Positions 45,327-54,517 of a stretch of DNA of 64,000 nucleotides are shown piece after piece. Each line of letters starts with the position of its first letter. Position 1 is the first letter of the stretch. Made by a program: the position numbers and the translations under genes. This DNA is from Agrobacterium leguminum (GTDB lineage Bacteria > Pseudomonadota > Alphaproteobacteria > Rhizobiales > Rhizobiaceae). Location of the stretch: NCBI RefSeq assembly GCF_015704895.1, contig NZ_JADQWB010000009.1:1-64000 (forward strand), read 5' to 3'. The notes beneath the pieces are model-generated. The model was not told the DNA's origin. It searched no databases and saw nothing but the letters and a program-made list of their open reading frames with translations.

Positions 45327-47334
45327 ACAGCAACGCCCCGCCGAATCTCAACCGGGTCTGGATGTTGAAGCTTCGGCCCCTGCTATCCAGCTCGATCTGG
45401 CTCCGATCTGGACGATGGTTCCCGAGGCGGAGCCAATTCGGCTCGGTTCCTATTACGCGCATATGCGAGGCTACTATCCCTATTGTGAGATGCAGACAAA
45501 ACGGTGGTGTGTCCGCAATATCGGTCGCGATTGGCGTATTTTTGATGTCGGGGGCAATATCGGTTATTACTCCGCCCTTTTTGGCCGTTGTGCGCCGGAA
45601 GGTTTTGTCGTCGCGTTCGAGCCGACCGAAACACATCGGATGCTCAGGCATAATCTCGAGCTTAATGGGATTTCAAATGTCGAAGTCCGGCAGATCGCTA
45701 TGGGAGAGACGGAAGGCAACCGTCGAGATGCGATATTCCGCGTATGGGGCAGTCCCGCGGAGGTAGAGGAGTTTCCTTTCTCGACAGTGGACGCGGAAAT
45801 GCAGCGTCTGGAGTGGGACAGGCTTGATCTTCTTAAGGTTGATGTCGACAGTTTCGATCTCGAAGTGTTGAAAGGGTCTCTTCAGACACTCGATAAATTT
45901 AACCCTTGGGTTCTTGTGGAGCTCAACCACGCGTTGGCGGAAAGAAAGCAGAGCGTCTCGCAGGCACTCGAGTGGTTGGCATCAGTCGGCTATCACGAGG
46001 CTCTCGTGATGGATGGCGAAAATTTCCTCTTGCGTCGTCCTGAAGGCGTACCCGTTGCCGTTGATGGTCTGAGGCTTATACATGAACGGGAACCTGTCTA
46101 TGTTTCGCCTGTTCTTGTCGCGACGGCTGCATCAGCGGCTGACGTTGCTGCTACATTCGAGCCGGCTGGCGCGGGTGTTGTGGATGAGGAAACTGGTGAT
46201 CTGATTATTGATGCACCTGCCTGGGGTTATGGCCTGATCTGGAAAGTGCAACCAGTTTGTGAAGGACCGGCAATCGTGCGCCTGTCGGTCGGCGTGTCCG
46301 GCGCAGATATTGGAGTTCTTTGCGTAAGAGAAGGTTTTTCAGAACTCATCGGATCGGAAGCTTTTGTGCTCCCAGGTGGGGAAACGACCGTTGCTATAGC
46401 TCTTGATAACGTTGAGGACCTGCGCGGTATTGTTGTCAGAAAGGGTCCTACGCTGCCAGGCGTGGCAAGAGTACGTTTCAGTGAGCCAGTTGTGCTGCAA
46501 GCCGAAGCTCGGCGCAACACGACACCGTCGCCTTCGATGAATCCTTTACAAAAAGAGATCGCCTTAAGTGAGGCCGCCAACGGTCTCCCCTCATTGAGTT
46601 TCGATGTGCCTGAAGACAAACTCGAAATTGTTGACGCTCATATGTTGGGAGAACGCCTCGGTTTGCATTGCTCGTTCCGTGCTCCGATAAACCTCGTTAA
46701 CATGCCGCTCACGCAGTTTCGTATGGAAGTGCATGATGCGAAGGTGTTGCAGCAACTCTACCGTGCCTTTCGCCCAAAGCATCACCTCGAATTTGGAACC
46801 TGGGAGGGGTTTGGTGCGCGGCTTTGCTTACAGCATTCCGAAGCACACGTGTGGACACTCAATCTTCCCGAAGGGGAAAAAGATGCCGAGGGGCGTTCTT
46901 TGTATTCAGACGCATCGGGCATTACGGATGGTGGAAATCGAATAGGACGCCTTTATCGCGAAGCAGGACTGGCTTCACGGGTCACGCAGCTGCTGATGGA
47001 CAGCAGAGAGTTCGATACCTCGGCTTTCGATAGCGATTTCTTCGACACCGTCCTGATCGACGGCGGTCACACGGCTGATGTCGTGGCCAACGACACTGAA
47101 AAGGCCTTGCAGGTGGTTCGGCCCGGCGGGCTTGTCATGTGGCATGATTTTTGTCCGGATCCTTCGATCCTGGCGGAGCAAATTGCTGCGCAGGGCGTCG
47201 TCGAAGCGGTTTTGCGGAATTGGAAACAATGGCGCCCGCGTTTTTCCTCCTTATTTTGGGTGCGCCCCTCCTGGCTTCTCATCGGAGTGGTTGCTGATGG
47301 CGGCGTGAATGCAAGTGAACACAATGATGCGTAA
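45244..47334 (+). CDS. Double methyltransferase: FkbM plus C-terminal class I SAM domain
   Basis: A 696-residue fusion. Residues ~95-260 are FkbM (RIFDVGGNIGYYSALFGRCA; LDLLKVDVDSFDLEVLKGS). Residues ~310-420 are beta-rich with no clear family. Residues ~480-690 hold a second SAM-type domain (HHLEFGTWEGFGARLCLQHS; FDTVLIDGGHTADVVANDTE; GGLVMWHDFCPD). The ATG at 45244 has a very good site (GGAGG) and lies 83 bases inside the Nudix gene, so overlap is real rather than a start error. Two methyltransferase domains joined by a possible glycan module suggest two methylations on one polymer. The role is inference. Confidence 0.85.
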   Translation: MRRSIRDIVQSFLSSPSGSRPEHTSDFEQQRPAESQPGLDVEASAPAIQLDLAPIWTMVPEAEPIRLGSYYAHMRGYYPYCEMQTKRWCVRNIGRDWRIFDVGGNIGYYSALFGRCAPEGFVVAFEPTETHRMLRHNLELNGISNVEVRQIAMGETEGNRRDAIFRVWGSPAEVEEFPFSTVDAEMQRLEWDRLDLLKVDVDSFDLEVLKGSLQTLDKFNPWVLVELNHALAERKQSVSQALEWLASVGYHEALVMDGENFLLRRPEGVPVAVDGLRLIHEREPVYVSPVLVATAASAADVAATFEPAGAGVVDEETGDLIIDAPAWGYGLIWKVQPVCEGPAIVRLSVGVSGADIGVLCVREGFSELIGSEAFVLPGGETTVAIALDNVEDLRGIVVRKGPTLPGVARVRFSEPVVLQAEARRNTTPSPSMNPLQKEIALSEAANGLPSLSFDVPEDKLEIVDAHMLGERLGLHCSFRAPINLVNMPLTQFRMEVHDAKVLQQLYRAFRPKHHLEFGTWEGFGARLCLQHSEAHVWTLNLPEGEKDAEGRSLYSDASGITDGGNRIGRLYREAGLASRVTQLLMDSREFDTSAFDSDFFDTVLIDGGHTADVVANDTEKALQVVRPGGLVMWHDFCPDPSILAEQIAAQGVVEAVLRNWKQWRPRFSSLFWVRPSWLLIGVVADGGVNASEHNDA

Positions 47335-49402
47335 TAAACAGGTTACATCCACGACTTTCGCTTCGGCTTACGCGCAGGGCTTTCTTCGTTGTGCCGTCGC
47401 GTCACATCTGGTCTCGCCCGCTTCGCCTTTGGCGAATGCTGCAGCCACAATACCGCTATTGGAGGCAGCAGACGAGCAGTCGGTTGGTCTTCTTGTCCTC
47501 CCCGAGCTCGGCTTGACCGGTTATTCGATTGATGATCTGCTGCATCAGCAAACGCTGCTTGATGAGACGGAAGCAGCTCTCGAATTGCTGCGGAAGCGCA
47601 CCGAGACGCTAATGCCTCTGATTCTGGTAGGAATGCCGGTGCGCTGGCAGGGGCACCTTCTTAATTGCGCGGTTGTGCTGCACCGCGGTCGTCTTTTGGG
47701 TATCGTCCCTAAAACCTATCTGCCGAATTATCGCGAATTTTATGAGGCAAGGCACTTCGCATCGGGCGCAATCGTTGAAAGAGGTGCCACGATTGAGCTT
47801 TTGGGGACAACGGTTCCGATCGGTACGGACCTCTTATTTGCTGCGCAGGATATAGAGAATTTCGTGCTGGCGATTGAGATTTGCGAGGACGTCTGGGTGC
47901 CGACACCACCTTCGTCCCTGGCTGCACTTGCGGGCGCTACTGTTATTGCAAACCTTTCAGCTTCCAATGCAATTATCGGCAAGTCCGCCGAACGTCACGC
48001 GTTATGCCGCGTGCAGTCCGCTCGCTGCAATGCCGCATATCTCTATTCCGCGGCAGGATTTGGTGAATCAACCACCGATCTCGCTTGGGACGGCCATGCA
48101 ATGGTCTATGAAGCTGGAACTCTTTTGGCAGAATCCGAGCGTTTTTCTACCAGAGCCGGCATGATCGTCACGGATATCGACCTTGAACTTCTGGCAGCGG
48201 AAAGGTTGCGGAATGGTAGCCTTGTCGCGAATCGGCGCGATCTTGCACCAAAAGATTATCGGCATATCGGTTTTCATCTTCAGCCCTCCGCAAACGATAT
48301 TGGTTTGCAGCGAAAAATTGCCCGCTTTCCTTTCGTTCCAGATGACAAAAGCCAGCTTGATGCTCTCTGCGAGGAGGCTTTTCAGATACAGTCTCAAGGC
48401 CTTGCCCGTCGTTTGAGGGCCAGTGGCATCGAACGCGTTGTCATAGGCGTTTCCGGAGGATTGGATAGTTCTCACGCCCTTCTGGTTGCTCTCCACGCCA
48501 TGGATTTGTTGAATCTACCTCGTTCCAATGTTCTTGCTTGGACCCTGCCTGCTTTCGCGACAACCAACACCACGAAATCAAATGCGTGGCGCTTGATGCG
48601 GGCTTTGGGGGTGACGTCCGACGAAATCGACGTAGGTCCAGCTTCGATGCAGATGTTGAGCGATATTGGCCATCCTGCCGCTAAAGGTGAAAAGATTTAC
48701 GATATCACCTTTGAAAATGTTCAGGCAGGAGCCCGGACCTCTCTTCTTTTCCGGCTGGCAAACCGGCATAACGCAATTGTCCTTGGCACGGGCGATCTCT
48801 CCGAGCTTGCTCTCGGGTGGGCAACATATGGCGTGGGTGATCACATGAGTCACTACAATGTCAATTGCTCGGTTCCTAAAACTCTTATTCAACATCTTAT
48901 TCGATGGGTGGCGGCGCGCGGTCTTTACGGTGAGGAAGCATCCGAAGTTCTTCGGAATATATTGTCGACCGAAATCAGCCCCGAATTGGTGCCAGGTGAT
49001 GCAGATGCACCAAGTCAGAAGACTGAAGATTTCGTCGGGCCCTATGCGCTCCAGGACTTCAATCTCTTTTACACGGTACGATATGGAATGAGGCCGTCCA
49101 AGATTGCCTTTCTTGCGTGGCACGCCTGGAGGGATGTCAAAATGGGGACCTGGCCACCCGACTTCGCGGATACTGACCGACGGGATTATGACCTGGAGAC
49201 CATCAGGTCGTGGCTGAGAGTCTTCATAAGGCGCTTTTTTCAAACGAGCCAGTTCAAGCGTAGCGCAGTTCCGAATGGTCCGAAAACCAGCTCCGGTGGC
49301 TCTTTGTCTCCGCGGGGGGACTGGCGTATGCCTTCGGACGCATCGGCTGATGCCTGGCTACGTGAACTTGACACGGCGCTTACGCCGCCCCCCAAGGGTT
49401 AG
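47309..49402 (+). CDS. nadE: Glutamine-dependent NAD synthetase
   Basis: A 697-residue two-domain enzyme. The N-terminal glutaminase (nitrilase fold) has the triad Glu66 (LPELGLTGYS), Lys135 (VPKTYLPNYREFYE) and Cys192 (EICEDVW). The C-terminal synthetase has the PP-loop VSGGLDSS near 381-388 and GTGDLSELALGWATYGVGDH. It converts deamido-NAD to NAD with glutamine and ATP. The length fits the long bacterial and mycobacterial type. It is last in the polysaccharide operon and overlaps the preceding gene by 26 bases (ATG 47324 would overlap by 11). A housekeeping enzyme inside such an operon is unusual; it may be a second copy. Confidence 0.93.
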   Translation: MQVNTMMRNKQVTSTTFASAYAQGFLRCAVASHLVSPASPLANAAATIPLLEAADEQSVGLLVLPELGLTGYSIDDLLHQQTLLDETEAALELLRKRTETLMPLILVGMPVRWQGHLLNCAVVLHRGRLLGIVPKTYLPNYREFYEARHFASGAIVERGATIELLGTTVPIGTDLLFAAQDIENFVLAIEICEDVWVPTPPSSLAALAGATVIANLSASNAIIGKSAERHALCRVQSARCNAAYLYSAAGFGESTTDLAWDGHAMVYEAGTLLAESERFSTRAGMIVTDIDLELLAAERLRNGSLVANRRDLAPKDYRHIGFHLQPSANDIGLQRKIARFPFVPDDKSQLDALCEEAFQIQSQGLARRLRASGIERVVIGVSGGLDSSHALLVALHAMDLLNLPRSNVLAWTLPAFATTNTTKSNAWRLMRALGVTSDEIDVGPASMQMLSDIGHPAAKGEKIYDITFENVQAGARTSLLFRLANRHNAIVLGTGDLSELALGWATYGVGDHMSHYNVNCSVPKTLIQHLIRWVAARGLYGEEASEVLRNILSTEISPELVPGDADAPSQKTEDFVGPYALQDFNLFYTVRYGMRPSKIAFLAWHAWRDVKMGTWPPDFADTDRRDYDLETIRSWLRVFIRRFFQTSQFKRSAVPNGPKTSSGGSLSPRGDWRMPSDASADAWLRELDTALTPPPKG

Positions 49403-49493
49403 AAGGGCGTAGAAGATCGTTCTGCCAGGGCGCGCTGATTTATCGGGGAGGGGAAATCCGGATCGCTGCTTTTATCCGCAGCATATCCGCTAG

Positions 49494-50924
49494 TCACTTC
49501 CTTTTATAATCGTCCTCGATGCGGATGACATCGTCCTCGCCGATATAGGCTCCGGTCTGGATTTCGACCAGTTCGAGCGGAATCTGCCCCTCATTGGCAA
49601 GCCGGTGCGGCTGGCCGATCGGGATATAGACCGACTGGTTCTCCGTCAGCAACTTCGTCTCCTCGCCGATCGTCACCGTCGCCGTGCCCTTGACGACGAT
49701 CCAGTGTTCCGAGCGGTGATAATGTTTCTGGAACGAGATGCGGTGGCCGGGATCGACCGTGATGTGGCCAACCCGGTAACGCTCGTCCACATACATGTGT
49801 TCGATATAACCCCAGGGGCGATAGACGCGCTTGTGGCTTTGCGTCTGCGGTGCGTGTTCGCCGTCCTTCAGCGTCTCCACCAGACCCTTCACATCCTGCA
49901 CCCGGTTTTTCGGCACCACCAGAACCGCATCCTTGGTGGCCACCACCACCATGTCTTTAGCGCCCACCACCGTCGTCAGCAATTGCGTCGAATGGATGAG
50001 GCAGCCTTCGGAATCGATGAAGACGCCGTTGCCTTCCAGCGCATTGTCGTTGCCGCGCTTGTCGGCGATCTCCCAGATCGCATCCCAGCTGCCGATATCC
50101 GACCAGCGGAAATGGCCATGCACCACCGCCATGCGTTTGGTCTTCTCGATCACCGCATAGTCGATGGAGTTTTTCGGCGAGGCCTCGAAGCTTGCCTGAT
50201 GCAGGCGCACGAAACCGAGGTCGCTTTCATATTGCTCGACCGCCTGCGTCACCGCTGCCAGGATTTCCGGGGCGAAGGCCTTCAGTTCGGCGATCATCAC
50301 ATCGGAGCGGAACAGGAAGTTGCCGGAATTCCAGAGATAACCCTTTTCCAGATAGGAGATCGCCGTCTTCATATCCGGCTTTTCCACGAAGGCGTCGACG
50401 GTGCTGAGGTCTTTTTCGCCATCGATCGCCTCATCCGGCTTGATATAACCGTAGGAGGTGCGCGGTTCGGTCGGCACCAGGCCGAAGACGACGATATTGC
50501 CCTGATCGGCGGCTTTTGCGCCAAGCTTCACGGCGTCGGAGAACTTGTCGGCATCGAGCACCACATGATCGGCGGCAAGCGCCAGCACCAGGCATCCGGG
50601 CTCGCGGCGCTCGGCCAGCACGGCGGCGGCGGCCATGGCGGCGGCGCTGTCGCGGCGGGCGGGCTCCAGCACCACGGTTGCCGGCAGATCGATCTCTTCG
50701 GCCTGACGGCGGGCGAAGAAACGGAAATCCTCATTGGTGATCACCAGCGGCTCGGCATAAAGGCCCTTGTCGCCCACCCGCTGCAGCGTCTGCTGATAGG
50801 TCGAAAGATTGCCGACCAGCGGCTGGAACTGCTTGGGCAACTGATCACGCGATACCGGCCAAAGCCTGGAACCAGCACCGCCGGCCAGAAGAACCGGCGT
50901 GATCTTTCGAGAGTGTTCCTTCAC
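49494..50924 (-). CDS. Mannose-1-phosphate guanylyltransferase/mannose-6-phosphate isomerase
   Basis: A 476-residue bifunctional type II enzyme (AlgA/ManC/NoeJ type). The pyrophosphorylase motif is LLAGGAGSRLWPVSRDQLPK with FVEKPD later. The C-terminal cupin (about 350-470; SFQKHYHRSEHWIVVKGTAT) is the isomerase part. It makes GDP-mannose, the substrate of the GDP-mannose epimerase encoded at 39094. Start GTG 50924 has AAAGG at seven bases. The high GC contrasts with the AT-rich genes of the central island. It is convergent with nadE. Confidence 0.95.
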   Translation of the reverse strand: MKEHSRKITPVLLAGGAGSRLWPVSRDQLPKQFQPLVGNLSTYQQTLQRVGDKGLYAEPLVITNEDFRFFARRQAEEIDLPATVVLEPARRDSAAAMAAAAVLAERREPGCLVLALAADHVVLDADKFSDAVKLGAKAADQGNIVVFGLVPTEPRTSYGYIKPDEAIDGEKDLSTVDAFVEKPDMKTAISYLEKGYLWNSGNFLFRSDVMIAELKAFAPEILAAVTQAVEQYESDLGFVRLHQASFEASPKNSIDYAVIEKTKRMAVVHGHFRWSDIGSWDAIWEIADKRGNDNALEGNGVFIDSEGCLIHSTQLLTTVVGAKDMVVVATKDAVLVVPKNRVQDVKGLVETLKDGEHAPQTQSHKRVYRPWGYIEHMYVDERYRVGHITVDPGHRISFQKHYHRSEHWIVVKGTATVTIGEETKLLTENQSVYIPIGQPHRLANEGQIPLELVEIQTGAYIGEDDVIRIEDDYKRK

Positions 50925-50964
50925 AACAAAACCTTTCCAACGCGGCTTTATAGATCGGCTAAGT

Positions 50965-52728
50965 TTAAGCTACATCCGCATCGAACTGAATGCTGTGCAG
51001 GCGCTTATAGAGGCCATCCGTCGAGAGCAATTCACGGCGGCTACCTTGTTCTACAACTTCGCCATTGTCCATAACGACGATCTTGTCTGCCCGGTTAATT
51101 GTGGAAAGACGATGAGCGATTACGATTGATGTCTTGTTGAACGTGAGGCGCTCCAGAGCATCTCGGACAAGCGCTTCGGACTCGGAATCCAGGGCACTTG
51201 TCGCCTCGTCAAGGATCAAAATATCCGCGTTTCTAAGCATGGCTCGCGCGATCGCGACGCGCTGCCGCTGACCGCCGGACAGACCGGAGCCGTTTTCACC
51301 AAGCTTGGTATCGTAACCCTCGGGCATTTTCATGATAAAGTCGTGTGCATTGGCGGCCTTGGCCGCAGCAACGATTTCCTCTTCCGTAGCGTTGTCACGA
51401 CCGACGGAAATATTGTGCTTTACAGTGCCGGAAAACAGGAATGTTTCCTGACCCACATAGGATACATGCTCACGCAGACTCGCGAAGGACACGTCGCGCA
51501 AATCCATGCCGTTGATCTCAACCAATCCATTTTGCGGGTCATAGAGGCGCATAATCAGATTTATAATTGTGGATTTGCCGCTTCCTGAAGGCCCAACGAG
51601 TGCCGTCATCTTGCCCCCTTCGAAAAGGACACTGACGTCTTTCAAAACCGGCTGGCCGGAAACGTATTCGAAGCCAACATTTTTCAACTCCACATCGCCG
51701 CTTGCTTTTGGCAGCGGTGCGGCGTCGCTTTTCTCGCTTAAAGTCAGTGGAGCATCGAGAACCTCAAACATCATACGCACACCGATCATGCCACTTTCGA
51801 TCTGGACGCGCATGCGTGCAAGACGCTTTGCCGGTTCATAAGCAAGTAGCAGGGCAGTGATGAAGGCCATCAAGTCGCCCGGAGAACCGCCTTTTTCAAG
51901 GACTGTATAGCCGGAAACGGCGATGACAACTGCAATCGCCAGGCCAGAGAGCGTCTCCATGATCGGGCTTGTCGCCGCTTCAAGTTTCGCTATGCCGTTT
52001 GCGCGATGCTCGACATCCGATACCGCTTTGTCCATGCGTTGGCGCATCAGCTTCTCGAGCGAGAACGCCTTGATAACGCGCACGCCTATGCTGGTCTCCT
52101 GCACGACATTGACGATTTCGCCCAACGAGGCAAGTTCCGCCTCCATGATTTTGCGGACGCGCCGCAAAACAAGGCGAACACTGAAAATCGCAAGAGGACC
52201 GATAATCATTGAGATCGCACTCAGAAGAAAGTTCTGGGCAAACATCACGATTATGAGTCCGATAAGCGAAAAGAGATCACGAACAAACGACGTTACAATC
52301 GTGTCGATGACGCTCCGCGCAGCCTGGGCGTTATAGGTGACGCGAATGAGTAGCTCGGAGGACGGCAAGTTCTGAAAAAAAGAAACCCCCTGTTTCAGAA
52401 GCCGGTCGTAAATCTTGCGCTGTTGCTCCGCTACGATGCTATTACCAGCCTTGCTTAGATAATAGCTCTGCACGAAGGTGGCCAGCCCCTTGACGATGAA
52501 GATCGCGGCAACCGCGAACGCAATCTCAAGAACGACATCGAAGCCACGCTTCAGGTAAACGCTGTTAACGATATCGCGCATGATCCAGGCGCTAAGGGAT
52601 GTCGTTGCGGCAACGACAACCATGGCCGCGATTGCCATCGAGTACCAGCCAACATGCTTCTTGAAGTTCTCTTTGAACAGTCGTACCAGCAGCTTCTTGT
52701 CGTTTTGCGACAAAAATGATCCGATCAC
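50965..52728 (-). CDS. ABC exporter, MsbA-like (permease-ATPase fusion)
   Basis: A 587-residue half-transporter. Six membrane segments lie in residues 25-310 and the nucleotide-binding domain in 345-580. Walker A is GPSGSGKST, the signature LSGGQRQRVAIARA, Walker B ILILDEATSALD and the switch His in VIAHRLSTI. The MsbA-like type flips lipid-linked molecules outward. In this island it is the likely exporter of a lipid-linked glycan. Start GTG 52728 has AGGA at eight bases. It ends 40 bases before the guanylyltransferase start, so the two may share a transcript. Confidence 0.93.
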   Translation of the reverse strand: MIGSFLSQNDKKLLVRLFKENFKKHVGWYSMAIAAMVVVAATTSLSAWIMRDIVNSVYLKRGFDVVLEIAFAVAAIFIVKGLATFVQSYYLSKAGNSIVAEQQRKIYDRLLKQGVSFFQNLPSSELLIRVTYNAQAARSVIDTIVTSFVRDLFSLIGLIIVMFAQNFLLSAISMIIGPLAIFSVRLVLRRVRKIMEAELASLGEIVNVVQETSIGVRVIKAFSLEKLMRQRMDKAVSDVEHRANGIAKLEAATSPIMETLSGLAIAVVIAVSGYTVLEKGGSPGDLMAFITALLLAYEPAKRLARMRVQIESGMIGVRMMFEVLDAPLTLSEKSDAAPLPKASGDVELKNVGFEYVSGQPVLKDVSVLFEGGKMTALVGPSGSGKSTIINLIMRLYDPQNGLVEINGMDLRDVSFASLREHVSYVGQETFLFSGTVKHNISVGRDNATEEEIVAAAKAANAHDFIMKMPEGYDTKLGENGSGLSGGQRQRVAIARAMLRNADILILDEATSALDSESEALVRDALERLTFNKTSIVIAHRLSTINRADKIVVMDNGEVVEQGSRRELLSTDGLYKRLHSIQFDADVA

Positions 52729-52920
52729 AGCGATATTCCTATTTGGTGCAAAAACTGCAGTTGGCGAGTGTTATCACGTCAGGCAAACAAACCCAAATCA
52801 GCGGCGTGATGTTCTGTGTAACGCTCATATATGATACGCCCAAGTTTCATATTCAGAAAACTCTAAGCTTAACACCGGTTCCAAGTGCCGCGGCACGTCT
52901 AATCCGAAATTGGTGTAGTG

Positions 52921-52945
52921 CACTTAAATGGGTGATCGTTAAGTG
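52921..52945. promoter_or_regulatory. Inverted repeat CACTTAA-N11-TTAAGTG
   Basis: Exact 7-base arms with an 11-base spacer in the divergent region. The size fits a dimeric regulator site. No regulator gene lies next to it. Confidence 0.35.
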
Positions 52946-53160
52946 TCAATCTCCCTCCGGTGGTGGTGCCCAAAGCTGCGCACAAGATGTGAGTAGTTTT
53001 TGGATTGGTTGTTGTTGCGAAACATCTAGTTTTGCACAGCCAGAAGGTTCTTGCCGTTGACAAGTGCGCTGTTCGAAATCTATATCCCGAACTAAGTGGT
53101 GGGCGATCGACAATGGCGCGGCATATAAGCCCGTAAGCTTTTGCAATCCAATGTTTTTTA

Positions 53161-53178
53161 TGACGGATATGTCCGTCA
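53161..53178 (+). promoter_or_regulatory. Hairpin just upstream of a GT4 start
   Basis: TGACGGA-TATG-TCCGTCA folds to a perfect 7-bp stem with a 4-base loop. It ends four bases before the AGGA ribosome site of the glycosyltransferase at 53192, so it could be an operator or influence translation. Confidence 0.4.
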
Positions 53179-53191
53179 GGCAGGACGGTAA

Positions 53192-54478
53192 ATGCCCCAA
53201 GTTTTTTTTGATCTGTCGGAACTGTTCCTGAATTCAGGAGTGAAATTCAAATATTACGGAATTGCAAGAACGGTGATGGAGGTCGCCTATGAGCTGACCC
53301 TGACGGACAAGTCCGTAAGATATGTCATTTATTCGCCATTGCATCGTCGTTTTTTTGAGGTGTTTCCGCGCACGGGTGACGCATCGCCAACGGGTGTTCT
53401 GGATCCGAACGTTCCTTCAAGCGCGACCCCTCTGCGCCTGCGACAGAACCTTTTCGACACGAATTTTCTGAAGTCTCTGTTCTACGGTGTTGTGCGCACA
53501 ATAGTTGAGCATCGCAATCGCAAACGCTGGGCAACTATTCCGACAGGGGCCGTCCGAGAGGTCGACCTGGACGGACAGATTCTGGTCTCGCTAGGAAGGC
53601 CGAAAATCATGTCCGATTACCTCATGGCATTGAACCAACGCGGTGAAAAAGCCATCTTTATTCCGATGCTCCATGATATGATCCCGTTGCATGATTTCAC
53701 ACATCGGAATCAATTTTCATTTCCGCGGAATTTCATTCACGATAACAAGGTCGCTATCGCGGCATCCGCACTGATTTTGACGAATTCTGAATTTACGGCG
53801 CGGGAGGTAGCGCATTTTTCAAATGTTGGCACATTGCCGCCAGTACCCGATGTGGTGGCTGTACCGCTTTGCAACGAGCTTCGTCAGACAGTTGAACCGA
53901 TAAACAAGAAACCACCTCAAGATCGTTACCTGCTGGGCGTTGGCATTTACAACGGCCGCAAAAACTTGGAGTGCGTTGTTGAGGCCATGCTGGCATTGCG
54001 GGAATCCGGTGTTATTCCGCCCGCACTGGTGTTAGCTGGCGCGAGGCGGAAAAGGGTTGAAAAATTTTTAAAGCAAGAGAAGTTCCGGCCAATAGCCGAC
54101 AAATTTCACTTTGTGCTTAATCCCAATCAGGCGGAATTACGTTTACTCTACGAAAATGCCTATGGTTTGGTCTTGCCGAGCAGGATGGAAGGATGGGGTC
54201 TGCCGATCAGTGAGGCTCTATGGTGCGGGACGCCGGCGTTTGCGGCGGATGTGCCTGCCTTGCGTGAGGCAGGTGGAACGCTTGCGCTTTACTTCGACCC
54301 GGAAAAACCTGAGGAATTGGCGAGTCTGGTTCGCAAACTCTTGTTGGAGCCGGGTGAATACGCTTCTCTGAAAGCGAAGATTGCTGAATTTAAGCCGCAA
54401 ATGCGAACATGGCGAAACGTTGCATCAGACATACTTAATGCAATACAACATAGCAACAAAATGAGGATGCCGACTTAA
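53192..54478 (+). CDS. GT4 family glycosyltransferase
   Basis: A 428-residue GT-B transferase. The C-terminal site holds GVGIYNGRKNLECVVEAM and the E-x7-E motif in PSRMEGWGLPISEAL. The N-terminal half has FIPMLHDMIPLHDFTHRNQF and ALILTNSEFTAREVAHF, the same plan as the GT4 encoded at 31531. The two enzymes therefore frame the polysaccharide island. Start ATG 53192 has AGGA at seven bases and follows a hairpin. Confidence 0.92.
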   Translation: MPQVFFDLSELFLNSGVKFKYYGIARTVMEVAYELTLTDKSVRYVIYSPLHRRFFEVFPRTGDASPTGVLDPNVPSSATPLRLRQNLFDTNFLKSLFYGVVRTIVEHRNRKRWATIPTGAVREVDLDGQILVSLGRPKIMSDYLMALNQRGEKAIFIPMLHDMIPLHDFTHRNQFSFPRNFIHDNKVAIAASALILTNSEFTAREVAHFSNVGTLPPVPDVVAVPLCNELRQTVEPINKKPPQDRYLLGVGIYNGRKNLECVVEAMLALRESGVIPPALVLAGARRKRVEKFLKQEKFRPIADKFHFVLNPNQAELRLLYENAYGLVLPSRMEGWGLPISEALWCGTPAFAADVPALREAGGTLALYFDPEKPEELASLVRKLLLEPGEYASLKAKIAEFKPQMRTWRNVASDILNAIQHSNKMRMPT

Positions 54479-54517
54479 GGGCACATCGACATTCTGAGCT
54501 TGATAGTGTCGCTGAAT

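Larger units (their letters stand above)
52729..53191. other. Divergent intergenic region of the ABC exporter and GT4 genes
   Basis: 463 bases without a gene I can support. It is AT-rich near 52830-52870 (TCATATATGA at 52825-52834 could belong to a promoter). It contains two inverted repeats listed separately (52921-52945 and 53161-53178). Confidence 0.5.
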
